Source: Carposina sasakii
Taxonomy: Eukaryota; Arthropoda; Insecta; Lepidoptera; Carposinidae
Length of the DNA: 64,000 bases
Direction: 5' to 3'
Assembly: GCA_014607495.2 (NCBI GenBank)
Contig: CP053160.1
Coordinates: 6,262,001-6,326,000 of the forward strand
Shown here: positions 50,801 to 55,408 of the stretch, one piece after another
How positions within the stretch are numbered: the stretch's first letter is position 1
Layout of the letters: every line of letters begins with the position of its first letter
Made by a program: the position numbers and the translations under genes
The notes under the pieces: generated by a model
The model's database searches: none
What the model was told of the DNA's origin: nothing
The model's input: the letters and a program-made list of their open reading frames with translations, nothing else

Positions 50801-51854
50801 TGCTCTTAAATATGGTTCAAGTAAAGCTCAAGTAAAACTCTTTCACAGACTCAACGACAGCAGTGTGGAACGAATCGTACGGTTGCCATCTAGCTGGGCA
50901 GTACCATGCTCCAGGATCTTCCTGGCATCCTTACCTAGTGCCCGGAGGCTATGACACCTGCGCTGTCTGCATCTGTGACTTCATCACCAGACAAGTCAAA
51001 TGTCCACGCGTGAGGTGTCCGCCATTGCGGTGCGCGGAGAAAGATGCGTATCGGCCGGATAAGAAAGCGTGCTGCCGTGTCTGCCCAGAGGTAAGCCCAT
51101 TACTAATTTACCATTTACTGATTGAGCAAGGTTTCTAGTGAAATATTCGCGAATTAGGAAATGAATTGACCTATAACAGAATGTTTGGATATTTCAAGAA
51201 GTGATTTTTGTTTGCTACATTCATTCTATATTATTCGAAGATAATTGAAGACTGTTACTATGGCGAATAAGATGTAAATGTAATTTCAGGTAAAGCCTAA
51301 AAAACCAGAAGAAGAGACACTAAAAGACCAAGCGGCGCCCCGAACAGCTGAGGAGATCCTTGCAGAGGGCGGGTGCAAATTCCCTGATGGACCCCTTCCC
51401 AACGGGAAGGAGGTGCATCCATCTATACATTCGCATGGGGAGCAGAGATGCGTCACTTGTAGATGCAAGGTAAGGCTTGGGTAGTGTGATTTTTGTATAT
51501 ACTTACCTACATCGAGGTCAATATATGAAAATATAATGATAAAATTGTTCACTTTATATTGGCGCCCATCGTGGGGCTAACCTAATTGTCAAATTATTGG
51601 ACGTTACGTTAAATTTTTGCCTTGGAGCCCATCGTGCGATTCATCATTTTGTACATTATCTCTAAACATATGCTAGTGAAAGGTTACATTTCTAAGTTTA
51701 CACCCAGTCTTTACATTTCCAGGACGGCGAAGTGACATGCTTCAGAAAGCGGTGCGGGCGGGCAGCATGCGCGAGAAGACGGCGCGGAGACACGTGCTGC
51801 GCGTGCATCCGGCACCGACGACAGCGACGGACTGACCCGCCGCCTGCAAGCTGA
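5774..51854 (+). CDS. sog: short gastrulation (sog), insect chordin; 15 coding exons, 5' end outside window
   Basis: Secreted BMP/Dpp antagonist that binds BMP ligands outside the cell and shapes dorsal-ventral patterning (family knowledge). The exons are 5774-5877, 6240-6372, 43376-43444, 44193-44455, 45411-45547, 46791-47061, 47145-47426, 48542-48716, 48972-49138, 49388-49594, 50146-50322, 50433-50553, 50849-51090, 51290-51469 and 51723-51854. All are bounded by AG/GT and the phases join, giving about 886 residues to TGA at 51852. Order: VWC1 (exons 1-2), acidic linker (3), four CHRD repeats (4-10), VWC2 (11-12), VWC3 (13), VWC4 with a basic tail (14-15). Landmarks are FGVMYCIKCEC, CCKTCPG, FGALLTG, ICGVWRRVP, RPDKKACCRVCPE and SHGEQRCVTCRCK. 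This matches the layout of fly Sog. The N-terminal exon is missing; the first exon here starts in phase 1. The gene is convergent with the aminotransferase downstream. Confidence 0.95.
6240..6372 (+). CDS. sog: sog exon 2: second half of VWC1
   Basis: The acceptor is ATTTCCAG and the donor GTAAGT; phase 0 in, phase 1 out. It starts VQKKRRLVAKVDC, continues with NECPEPTC, and ends RCCKTCPGETN, which carries the closing CC-x-x-C of VWC1. The next exon is 37 kb away. Confidence 0.93.
6400..11300. other. AT-rich intron sequence
   Basis: Apart from the GC island at 10.0-10.2 kb I recognise no gene or repeat here. Confidence 0.5.
10035..10205. other. short GC-rich island in the sog intron
   Basis: It is dense in CpG (CGCCCGCGCAGCTCGG, GACCCGCGCCGCGACGCCG) against AT-rich flanks. 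No domain is seen in the ORF through it. Possible regulatory DNA or an old insertion. Confidence 0.3.
11333..11506. mobile_element. hAT-like MITE with 8-bp target duplication
   Basis: The ends are CAGGGGTACCCAAACTTT and, inverted, CAGTGGTTCCCAAAGTGG. Both sides carry CTTTAGAC (11325-11332 and 11507-11514), the 8-base duplication expected of hAT. At 174 bases it has no transposase. Confidence 0.88.
14256..14274. repeat. (CAT)n microsatellite
   Basis: A short run of CATCATCATCATCATCA in the large sog intron. Confidence 0.8.
14729..14757. repeat. short perfect hairpin
   Basis: GCATGGAGGTA, a 7-base loop, TACCTCCATGC. It is flanked by the direct repeat CATAGTCG (14722-14729 and 14757-14764). 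Confidence 0.8.
15241..15318. repeat. DIRS left terminus, inverted copy at 15505-15582
   Basis: A 78-base perfect inverted repeat with arms 186 bases apart. The second arm is the first half of the internal complementary region. Confidence 0.9.
15505..15625. repeat. DIRS internal complementary region (ICR)
   Basis: It reads as the two element ends joined: 15505-15582 complements the left terminus and 15583-15625 complements the right terminus (20139-20181), all without mismatch by eye. Confidence 0.85.
15805..17016 (-). CDS. DIRS RNase H C-terminus and tyrosine recombinase
   Basis: An open frame of 403 codons. The first about 75 residues (FYAFPPFPLVLKVLEKI, IFPYWPSQPWFP) are the typical end of DIRS RT-RNase H. 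The rest is a phage-integrase-like tyrosine recombinase with HRAQTLSL (first Arg), HSTRHAATS (H-x-x-R box), TAGWS and the nucleophile Tyr in FGKFYNRP, so the catalytic set is visible and complete. In DIRS elements this enzyme integrates a circular DNA without a target duplication. Confidence 0.88.
   Translation of the reverse strand: MSWKADPDAVAVDAFTISWKGVYFYAFPPFPLVLKVLEKIILDKAEGILIFPYWPSQPWFPLLQRMVTSDISFINPGCSQTLRDAFLKRGVPIESLDLMMASLSKNTLQQYGVSYKYWWQYCTEANIDPYTCSVPRMLTFLTKLFNKGAAYSTLNSHRSALSLLFGDESGSHDQIKRLLKGIYKLRPNIPKYASTWDPHTVLQYITSWGPNKDLTLPKISKKLVILLALCTAHRAQTLSLIKANNIHISLNGIKIVISDIIKTSAAGRDQPILFLPYFTENINICPATVLQDYLLVTNDLRPNTVENLIITSRRPYKSVSTQTISRWIKEILAEAGVDVTAWSSHSTRHAATSTARAQGVSLDVIRRTAGWSQASETFGKFYNRPVTDDAHFARSVFLSNQSS
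17212..17850 (-). pseudogene. DIRS RT thumb and RNase H
   Basis: It contains the DIRS RNase H motifs IFTDASRSGWGAF, INFLELLAVFFGL and LLRIDNTTALSYVNRMGG. It ends WQWC followed by TAG at 17212-17214. The frame continues past the stop with in-family sequence (IDLFASRTNAKC) into the recombinase ORF, so the stop looks like a point mutation in one long pol frame. Confidence 0.85.
17777..18214 (-). pseudogene. DIRS reverse transcriptase, core deleted
   Basis: The N-terminal part (LVLSWIKNGYKIPF, IFLAPKANGGKR) and the C-terminal part with the YLDD catalytic box (VIYLDDLLCIGHT) and KFLGFIYNT are recognisable. Between KANGGKR and FISVIYLDD the usual palm segment, including motif A, is missing, and the join is in frame. 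The frame ends at 17777 where the RNase H frame takes over, so a frameshift lies at about 17.80 kb. The frame is also open upstream of the ATG, overlapping the end of gag. Confidence 0.85.
18262..19169 (-). CDS. DIRS gag exon 2
   Basis: The acceptor is TTGTTCTAG. The frame from exon 1 runs open to TAG at 18262-18264; the combined product is about 346 residues. It has an acidic N-terminus, a helical centre containing LGLGITAINKAITLLLLGDD, typical of DIRS gag-like proteins, and an Arg/Gly/Ser/Thr-rich C-terminus (RGGRGGF) likely to bind nucleic acid. The RT frame overlaps its end in another frame. Confidence 0.75.
19170..19787 (-). other. DIRS gag intron carrying a tandem repeat
   Basis: A 618-base interval between GTAAGA and TTGTTCTAG. 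Both flanks are coding in compatible phase. About 460 of its bases are the 115-bp tandem array. Confidence 0.6.
19231..19691. repeat. 115-bp tandem repeat, four copies
   Basis: Units start at 19231, 19346, 19461 and 19576 (each TATTCTGAATACCGTCGTG). They are almost identical; the fourth carries one extra T. Each unit contains the inverted repeat GTTGAC-CCGCA-GTCAAC. Confidence 0.95.
19788..19920 (-). CDS. DIRS gag exon 1
   Basis: It starts MPKRKASSEIN, continues Lys-rich, then has an acidic-serine run (SSSSDSEENE) and meets the donor GTAAGA in phase 1 after 44 codons. The proposed join to 19169 keeps the frame open. Its splice role is inferred from the open frame and good splice sites. Confidence 0.65.
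20030..20186. repeat. DIRS right (5') inverted terminal repeat
   Basis: It matches the reverse complement of 15311-15449 almost base for base (for example TTGTACTGGCAACTTCGCAC on the other strand). It differs by a short GAAT microsatellite expansion at its inner edge (20016-20034). Confidence 0.85.
20190..20685. other. repeat tail and unique sequence right of the DIRS element
   Basis: The first about 45 bases (CGACCTGTGCCCAACAGTGG, ATAGGCTGTTA) resemble a common lepidopteran LINE tail. The rest is unrecognised. Confidence 0.4.
20690..21364. mobile_element. MITE family A, copy interrupted by a nested element
   Basis: The left end is TACAGGGTGTAACAAAAGGG; the right end complements it (TTACATACTGTA). 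Internal GCTATGTAAATAGC and AGCTTTTCGCTTAAC match other copies. The insert at 20865-21261 accounts for its extra length. Confidence 0.85.
20865..21261. mobile_element. nested fold-back element in MITE A
   Basis: A 397-base insertion flanked by the 14-base direct repeat ATAAATATGTGATT (20851-20864 and 21262-21275). Two arms of about 90 bases (from CTATGGGTGCGCCCACCACC) form a long hairpin. An unrearranged single unit lies at about 23770-24000. Confidence 0.8.
21930..22165. mobile_element. MITE family A copy
   Basis: It starts TACAGGGTGTAACAAAAGGG. The body matches the 20.69-kb copy without its insert; the last about 30 bases are replaced by unrelated sequence. Confidence 0.8.
22170..23760. 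other. unrecognised intron sequence
   Basis: Mixed composition. No second copies within the window and no supported exon. Confidence 0.5.
23770..24000 (+). repeat. single-unit relative of the nested fold-back element
   Basis: It contains GAGGATGCCACGGTTGTTGG, GCTAGGTGCTCGGGTCT, AGTGCAAGTGCCT and CGGTGGTGGGCGCACCC in one orientation, then ACGCCTAATAC. The insert at 20865-21261 carries this unit in inverted form. Confidence 0.7.
24679..24941. mobile_element. MITE family A, full-length copy
   Basis: A 263-base element with TACAGGATGTAGC at the left and GTTACACCCTGTA at the right. The halves are inverted copies over much of their length (AAGCGAAAAGCT / AGCTTTTCGCTT). TA-ending termini suggest a Tc1/mariner-type parent. 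Confidence 0.85.
25296..25367 (-). repeat. tRNA-derived SINE head, copy 1
   Basis: The - strand reads GACCCGGTAGCTCAGTGGTT (A-box-like) and GGTTCGATTCCCACTCAGGT (B box). The anticodon stem and acceptor do not pair well, so this is not a functional tRNA. Flanking sequence on both sides recurs around the 34.8-kb copy. Confidence 0.8.
25619..25690 (-). repeat. tRNA-derived SINE head, copy 2
   Basis: It is nearly identical to the copy 320 bases upstream and shares the AAGAATTTT...CCATTTATTTATT tail on the - strand. Confidence 0.8.
26222..26405 (-). repeat. non-LTR 3' end, reverse copy
   Basis: It ends TGCAGTCCACGTGG, the reverse of the CCGCGTGGACTGCA start seen at 28.0 kb, and contains TCTTTCACGCCAAACC. 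Confidence 0.6.
27995..28225 (+). repeat. non-LTR (RTE-like) 3' end, copy
   Basis: It starts GGACGCCCGCGACTTCGTCC and includes ATGTCTAAATTATCCGGGAT and ACTTTCGCATTTATAATAT. This 3' module is very common in lepidopteran genomes; the assignment to RTE-type is from memory of the family. Confidence 0.7.
28226..28545 (+). repeat. non-LTR 3' end, second adjacent copy with (CAGA)n
   Basis: It continues with TTCAACCCCTTCATCCC, AATCGGTTGCGAGG, a CAGA microsatellite (28493-28518) and TTACTTTCGCATTTATAATATTAGT. Confidence 0.7.
28550..30550. other. unrecognised intron sequence
   Basis: ORFs here are short and show no domain. The GC-richer part at 29.69-29.85 kb shares only short words (GGCGCCATGA, CATGACCCTC) with 30.34-30.39 kb. 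Confidence 0.45.
30845..31110 (+). repeat. dispersed LINE-type repeat F, + copy
   Basis: CAGCCTATTGCAGTCCACTG, ACGTAGGCCTCCCCCAGGGC, GGCGGGTTGGTGACCGCAGT and ATCGCCTCGTACGATACCCA. A second copy in reverse lies at 58.96-59.24 kb. The sequence just upstream (30555-30840) also looks repetitive but has no second copy here. Confidence 0.7.
32487..32935 (+). repeat. element C, truncated copy directly upstream of copy 1
   Basis: It matches 33640-34080 (ATTGCAGTCAACTACTGCACG to GACGGAGTTCTGAGGTAAC) but lacks both termini. The two lie head to tail. Confidence 0.7.
32945..34188. mobile_element. element C (AACCGRCTTC ... GAAGTCGGTT), copy 1 with nested MITE B
   Basis: It starts AACCGGCTTCC and ends CTTTTTGAAGTCGGTT twice in a row (34132-34141 and 34177-34186). 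The body contains GCGTTAAGCCGTGTACG and its inverse, and CCTATTGCAGTCCACTACTG. The family is a common lepidopteran dispersed repeat; its class is uncertain. Confidence 0.7.
33020..33484. mobile_element. MITE family B, nested in element C
   Basis: The TIRs are TACAGGGTGTTTGTCACAGC and the complement of TGCCTGGCTG...CACACCCTGTA, 465 bases apart. The internal AAATAACTGATCAACCCTA-like and GATCGCCCAATACAA segments also occur in the copy at 56.2 kb. It interrupts element C. Confidence 0.85.
34750..35036 (-). repeat. tRNA-derived SINE, copy 3 with flanking module
   Basis: A diverged tRNA-like head at 34786-34853 (TAGCTGAGTTGGTTAGAGCA on the - strand). It is followed on the + side by the same about 170 bases as 25370-25540 (TCATCCCGATAGCTATAC, CAACCATATCCTA). 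Confidence 0.75.
35040..36455. other. unrecognised AT-rich intron sequence
   Basis: No repeat copy, RNA gene or exon was recognised. The same holds for 31.1-32.48, 37.4-38.1, 39.4-41.4, 42.06-42.55 and 42.96-43.37 kb. Confidence 0.45.
36460..37420. promoter_or_regulatory. CpG/GC-rich block in the 37-kb sog intron
   Basis: This about 960-base stretch is much richer in G, C and CpG than its surroundings. It contains the octamer ATGCAAAT (POU-type) at about 36566-36576 and GGGGGAATTCGC (Dorsal/NF-kB-like, imperfect) at 37235-37246. Overlapping ORFs in several frames are a by-product of base composition. A regulatory role is inference. Confidence 0.35.
38125..38345 (+). repeat. dispersed repeat G, + copy
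   Basis: ACACGGCTGTGTTCTCGAAA, GCAAGATCATAG, CATACACGGAAGGATGCAGC. Related copies: 39185-39370 (+), 41430-41490 (+, short), 46545-46765 (-), 57595-57690 (+, short), 62440-62480 (-, short). Confidence 0.65.
39185..39370 (+). repeat. dispersed repeat G, second copy
   Basis: GATGGCTGTGTTTCTGAATT, TGTAGGATCACG, TTGCAAGCTCATCGCC and GCACGGAAGGCGATGCAGC align with the 38.1-kb copy. Confidence 0.65.
41735..42050 (-). repeat. non-LTR 3' end, reverse copy
   Basis: CATATAATAAAAATGTAACG to GTCGCGGGCGTCCACTAG. It contains GAACCGATTTCGATGCAG and ATCCCGGATAATTTCGACAT. Confidence 0.65.
42553..42618 (-). repeat. tRNA-derived SINE head, second family
   Basis: The - strand reads GCGGTGATAGCTCAATGGTT and GTAGGTTCGATCCCAGTATC. 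It has A- and B-box motifs but differs in body from the 25-kb family. Confidence 0.7.
42651..42943. mobile_element. inverted-repeat element (possible MITE)
   Basis: GTGACCGTAATAGGAACGTGT at 42651-42671 pairs with ACACGTTCCTATTACAGTCAC at 42923-42943 with one mismatch. There is a second internal GTTACGGTCACGCTAT. No other copy was seen in the window. Confidence 0.6.
43376..43444 (+). CDS. sog: sog exon 3: acidic linker between VWC1 and CHRD1
   Basis: A short exon of 69 bases with acceptor TTGTTTCAG and donor GTAAGT, phase 1 to phase 1. It encodes a low-complexity acidic linker (SPDIVQEDS, AETEDANMK). The final split codon completes to His with exon 4, giving NMKHFGALLTG, the same junction seen in fly Sog. 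Confidence 0.85.
43843..43941. repeat. compound hairpin upstream of sog exon 4
   Basis: The outer arms are CCAGAATGCTGG (43858-43869) and CCAGCATTCTGG (43920-43931). Between them lie a second hairpin, AGCATTGCCA / TGGCAATGCT (43871-43880, 43888-43897), and the 16-base palindrome TTTTTTGCGCAAAAAA (43900-43915). Confidence 0.85.
44193..44455 (+). CDS. sog: sog exon 4: start of CHRD1
   Basis: The acceptor is CATTGACAG at 44184-44192 and the donor is GTTAGT. It encodes FGALLTGRSA, then a Thr/Arg-rich beta-strand block (ATARFTFRRRHLYWSVLL) and ends YEEKTDK. The open frame runs further upstream and another AG lies at 44110-44111. I chose 44193 because the join NMKH-FGALLTG matches the conserved family sequence, whereas the extra 27 codons do not. 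Confidence 0.85.
45411..45547 (+). CDS. sog: sog exon 5: CHRD1 continued
   Basis: The acceptor is TTGTTATAG and the donor GTAAGT; phase 0 in, phase 2 out. It encodes ICGVWRRVPREYKKLLREG and LYVALLWG, among the best-conserved sog motifs. A second GTAAGT starts four bases downstream. Confidence 0.93.
45564..45936. mobile_element. MITE family D in sog intron 5
   Basis: Left TAAGCCGCACAGATAAAGAA and right, inverted, TAAGCCGCGCAGATAAAGAA: about 28-base TIRs with one mismatch, 373 bases apart. It starts 16 bases after the splice donor of sog exon 5. Confidence 0.8.
46545..46765 (-). repeat. dispersed repeat G, reverse copy in sog intron 5
   Basis: GGCGATGAGCTAGCAACTTG, GCGATCCTACAGTTTGGCTA and TTGGGAACACAGTCGTGTC are the complement of the family. 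It ends about 25 bases before sog exon 6. Confidence 0.65.
46791..47061 (+). CDS. sog: sog exon 6: CHRD2
   Basis: The acceptor is TTCATTACAG and the donor GTAAAT; phase 2 in, phase 0 out. It encodes YPALSFEMFSTVLEPEH, GWWGGTAVVTAAAG and LHVALMYNGVFSPSERD, the core of the second CHRD repeat. Confidence 0.93.
47145..47426 (+). CDS. sog: sog exon 7: end of CHRD2 and start of CHRD3
   Basis: The acceptor is TATTTCACAG and the donor GTAAGT; 94 codons in phase 0. It encodes ELRSLSRGRLSLSVES, RIEGIVRQRAACEVFHAPL and MMYIDRDGSLVFNVQ. The ACEVF motif marks the CHRD2/CHRD3 boundary. Confidence 0.93.
47644..48525. mobile_element. element C, copy 2 in sog intron 7
   Basis: The exact 10-base inverted ends AACCGACTTC (47644-47653) and GAAGTCGGTT (48516-48525) bound it. 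It has the same body as copy 1 without the nested MITE. It takes up most of the intron and stops 16 bases before sog exon 8. Confidence 0.8.
48542..48716 (+). CDS. sog: sog exon 8: CHRD3
   Basis: The acceptor is CTCTTTACAG and the donor GTATGA; phase 0 in, phase 1 out. It encodes VENYDATDAKITLVDEQNK to FGGAA. A repeat element ends only 16 bases before this exon, so the acceptor region is partly repeat-derived. Confidence 0.9.
48972..49138 (+). CDS. sog: sog exon 9: end of CHRD3 and start of CHRD4
   Basis: The acceptor is ATCTTTCCAG and the donor GTATGT; phase 1 in, phase 0 out. It encodes GLPILHGRLTARPLP, then MAGLAWVSIDALCGLNYE, the start of the fourth CHRD repeat. Confidence 0.93.
49388..49594 (+). 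CDS. sog: sog exon 10: CHRD4
   Basis: The acceptor is GTATTTTCAG and the donor GTTGGT; 69 codons in phase 0. It encodes FVISGNPGAWSAWIETSG and ends ILMSARLPK. Confidence 0.92.
49951..50020 (-). repeat. tRNA-derived SINE head, third family, in sog intron 10
   Basis: The - strand reads ACTGACCGGATTAGCGCAGT and GGTTTCAATCCCGGTAGGG. It is diverged and ends about 125 bases before sog exon 11. Confidence 0.6.
50146..50322 (+). CDS. sog: sog exon 11: linker and first half of VWC2
   Basis: The acceptor is CTGTTTCAG and the donor GTAAGT; 59 codons in phase 0. A Pro/Asn-rich linker is followed by CYYNGKFYEDGTQWMASD, the N-terminal half of the second VWC domain. Confidence 0.93.
50433..50553 (+). CDS. 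sog: sog exon 12: second half of VWC2
   Basis: The acceptor is GTAATTTCAG and the donor GTACGT; phase 0 in, phase 1 out. It encodes SCHMCGCVHGMIRC, VRCPPINC and QCCPICT, which complete the cysteine pattern of VWC2. Confidence 0.93.
50849..51090 (+). CDS. sog: sog exon 13: VWC3
   Basis: The acceptor is CTTTCACAG and the donor GTAAGC; phase 1 in, phase 0 out. It carries a whole VWC domain: GCHLAGQYHAPGSSWHP, YDTCAVCICD, VRCPPLRC and RPDKKACCRVCPE. Confidence 0.95.
51290..51469 (+). CDS. sog: sog exon 14: linker and first half of VWC4
   Basis: The acceptor is GTAATTTCAG and the donor GTAAGG; 60 codons in phase 0. A Lys/Glu-rich linker leads into GGCKFPDGPLPNGKEVHP and SHGEQRCVTCRCK. Confidence 0.93.
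51723..51854 (+). CDS. sog: sog exon 15: end of VWC4, basic tail and stop
   Basis: The acceptor is ACATTTCCAG. It encodes DGEVTCFRKRCGRAAC, TCCAC and an Arg-rich C-terminus (HRRQRR), then TGA at 51852-51854. A basic tail after VWC4 is also typical of fly Sog. Confidence 0.93.
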   Translation, partial: DGEVTCFRKRCGRAACARRRRGDTCCACIRHRRQRRTDPPPAS

Positions 51855-54200
51855 GCGCCCCGCTCCAACCAGAGGGCGCTACCTGCCCTGCCTCACGTCT
51901 TTGGGACGCGGCTCTGAGATGTTAAAATACCGCCTAATCTGAACTTGGCTGTATGTGAAAGACCTTTGCCTGTTCAACGAAGTTCCGACCTCGAAAAAGA
52001 ATTTAATTTTAGCAACATCGTGGGTTCTTCGAACCTTGGATTTAACCTAGTTGGTCATCACTTGGTTCACTTCAGTTTGTTTTATATCATGAGATTCCAA
52101 AGTGCCAGAGAAATTACATTTGTTGGTACATAATACCCAGTGTTCTAATAATGGTTAAGGTTTTTGTATTATATTACAAATCCACCAAATGCAACAATGT
52201 CTCATTGCCGTGTTCTCATGTAACGACTAGTATTCGGGGCTATAGTTGTGCTGCGCACGTCCCCCTACTTCCCTTTTCATAGGGGCCTGAAGTATCCTTG
52301 GTAGCAGGGGGGTCAGAATATCGGAATCACTAAGTATCAAAACTGCGGGTTATATTTTAATATAATGAAGGGCTAGAAGCGATGGCAAAACGAGTGCAAC
52401 GTTCACTCAAATCTCTGTTCGTCGTCCAATGTTAATAAGGGAGGACGGCCTTTATTTTAATATTTGAGACCCCCCATCTGTACCCAGACTGTGTAGGATA
52501 AGTGAGTGAACGCTTCGCTCTATAGACTGATATATTTTTATGTAATCGTGAGGTTCGAATGTGTGTAGTTTAGTTGGTGTCGGCCACGCGAATGCTCGGA
52601 GATTGATCGTTATAGCTTTACGTATTATTGTACGGCGTTGAATATTTATTTACCCACCGTTAATTTAATTGGTATTTGATGAACATTCTTCTGAAATTTT
52701 AAGGCGCACTATGCGATTACAATCAAGTTATATTTCTACGGTTACTGGGAAAGAAAAGTGCTTTGTTGTGTGTTCTAGCGAAACTCATTGATATCACATT
52801 ATAGGATCATCAAATACCTATATGGAATTGGAAGTAAAGTAGAACATAATATTAATAGGATAACGGTTTTATTTTTAATTCTGTTAAATAATTTGTTATG
52901 CATGTCCTGTAGACATTGATAACTACTACACAAATTCAGGAAAAAGGAAAATAAGCTCCTTAGAATGACAAAAAAAAAAACGATTCTTCTTAGTAACCGT
53001 GGATAAAGATCTTGAAACAGGTTATGTAGTAATAAAGTCGTACTCGATCGCTCGAATAGAGTCAGGAATGGTGCGAGCGAGGTCGATAAAGATGTGCCAT
53101 ATTTTCTTAATGTAAATAATAAATTATTACTTTTAACTTAGGTATATCCATATTTATTTACGACTAAGGCTTGATTTCCAACTACGCTGGCATCAGTCGT
53201 TGATGTTGGTAGAGCGTACGATTAGCAGCCAATTGCAATGGTAGAAATCGACATACATGATTATTTACATAGATTTTTTACTTTCCAAATTAAATTTTGT
53301 ATGAAAACAATCAAAGATTTTTTAATTGGGAATTTCATCTCGACCTACGACCAGTAGAACTGGCCATGAATATTCCAGTGCTGACGTCATAGGCAGACTT
53401 TTCCTATCCATACGTGATTGTACGATCGATCGAAATCAGCTACCAATGTCAGCGTAATAGGAAATCAAGCGGCTGCACTCTTACCTCTGTCGAGCCATAA
53501 CACAGTGGAAAACGAACAAGACTACAGTTCTGACAGAATATTTTCTTCTGTGTGATGGTTCATGAGTGGCATCTCTGAGTGGACCCTTAGGCTATGTTTA
53601 GACTACACAGTGTAGATATATTAGATCACAAAAAATAATTATTTCTTTAAATATCGCTTAGTAAAATCACTGTACCGTATATGTAGTCTAAAATAGTGTT
53701 TTAGAAATAGCACGTGTAGGTAACCATGTCCGTACCATCACAAAATATTGTATCGGGCGACTTGTTTGTGCATTTTCTTTTAGATATTACTTAGACCTAT
53801 AGAAATTGGATAATTACCTACATATTTAACACTTTATGCAGCCTCTGTCTACGTAGTGGTAGATTAGGATTAAATTGTAAATACCGTAGTAATCAATAGG
53901 CAACAATATTTTACTTCATAACAATGTATACTACATTTATTTTATAAAATACAGTAAGAATTTGGTGTTATAAACTTACATGCTCCGGTCTTTCATTCAT
54001 TCGTTCAATCAACTAATCACGAACATGTAAGCTTAGAACACTTTAATTTAGTTATGTTTAAGTGACTAGTTTTGTTTAATTACTAGGATAAAGTTTTTAG
54101 TGACGTAATTAAGAAAGCTAGTCCAAATGTTTCGATGTGATGGAAATTAATGCCATGCAGCTTGAATTCGAAGAAAGAACATTGTAGAAATAAAATTTTA
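51855..54200 (+). other. sog: sog 3' untranslated region and candidate poly(A) signals
   Basis: AATAAA hexamers downstream of the stop lie at 53031-53036, 53118-53123 and 54189-54194. Any of these could end the transcript; sequence alone does not decide. No coding potential was found. The sequence becomes AT-rich after about 52.6 kb. Confidence 0.45.
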
Positions 54201-54804
54201 TTTTATTACATCCACTATGTATTAATTTTGGAAATGAATTATAAAAGTGTATTTACTTAATAATCGAAAAAAAAACCTAAATTTACACCTATTTTTGTGG
54301 GTTCTAGTCCATCAAAATTAATATCTTATTTTAAGCAATGATGTAAACGGAAATCGTTTTGATGATTTCCATTTAATATGAGTATGTCTTCTGATCCAAG
54401 AAATATCTTGGTTTTTAATATTTTTTGTATAATCTAACAATAGGAATGTAGTCACCTATGGCTTGCAAATAACTCACTAATAGCCATAAAAGATACATGA
54501 GCTTGTTTTGCATTGTTTTATTATATTTTATGTTATCTCTATGATAACTGAACGATCATGATGAAATTATATGTTACCTTTATTTTCATTAAAAATGAGT
54601 ATAAAGTCTAAATATTCAAAATTAGCAATAATATTGAACAACATATCAAATATTTTTAAATAACATAAGAAACAGTTTATATTATTTTTATTACAATAGT
54701 CACCATTTACAACAATACAAAATTCTGATTACGAAAATAAATTAGCTGTGAACTTATTTATTAACAGTGTTTTATTCTATAGTAGGTATTCCAACGTTAA
54801 ACCA

Positions 54805-54989
54805 GGGGCTTAGACAAAGTATATTCCGATAAAATCGATAATAGGTGCGTCAACAAAACATATTCTCCAATAGGAAAGCTTAATTTTCGCGCATTTGTCA
54901 AATCACGTGATGAAGTTTAACCGCTGATTGGTGACAATGTTACAACAAGAAACGGCAATGTGAAACGATGTTACTTTGTCTAAGGGCCT
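54805..54989. repeat. inverted-repeat element E, copy 1
   Basis: GGGCTTAGACAAAGTAT at the left and TACTTTGTCTAAGGGCC at the right. The centre CTCCAATAGGA...TCACGTGATGAA recurs at 58.9 kb. Confidence 0.6.
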
Positions 54990-55170
54990 AGGAAGTTAGC
55001 CATCATCATCTTCCTGCCCTTTTTCCATTATTTATGGATTCGGCACAATGTGGTATGTTTTCGAATCTCACATTTTAATTATCTCTCAGTGGTAATCTTC
55101 CTAACTCGCGGTTAGATGGTATATCTTCAAGTCAGATAGGTAAGAATTATTTGCCAATGTTTCAGTGTGA

Positions 55171-55176
55171 TTTAAT
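55171..55176 (-). terminator. candidate poly(A) signal of the aminotransferase
   Basis: ATTAAA on the - strand, about 80 bases past the stop codon. It is a common variant signal; I saw no AATAAA on this strand between it and the stop. Confidence 0.4.
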
Positions 55177-55254
55177 AATATAGACGGTTATTGTTAAGTG
55201 TAATAAATTGTCCTATGGCTATACCTCTACACTATCTACGAGTACTATATGAGT

Positions 55255-55408
55255 CTATAGGGATGATTTCTTCAAAGCTTTCAAAGTCTTCTCCATAGCA
55301 TCAGCTACTTTGTCAGCTGTTGGTATAGTAGAGTTGACGCCCATCAACCCAATACGGAGCGCCTTCCCAACTGTGGGCCCGAGACCGGCGAATATGACGA
55401 TGTTGAAG
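55255..55408 (-). CDS. Agxt: Agxt-family exon 7 (stop codon)
   Basis: The acceptor is TTTTTTAG; TAG occupies 55255-55257. It encodes NFNIVIFAGLGPTVGKALR and IGLMGVNST, then a Lys-rich helix ending KKSSL. Most family members have an acidic residue (E-I-x-G-GLGP) where this has I-F-A-GLGP. Confidence 0.92.
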
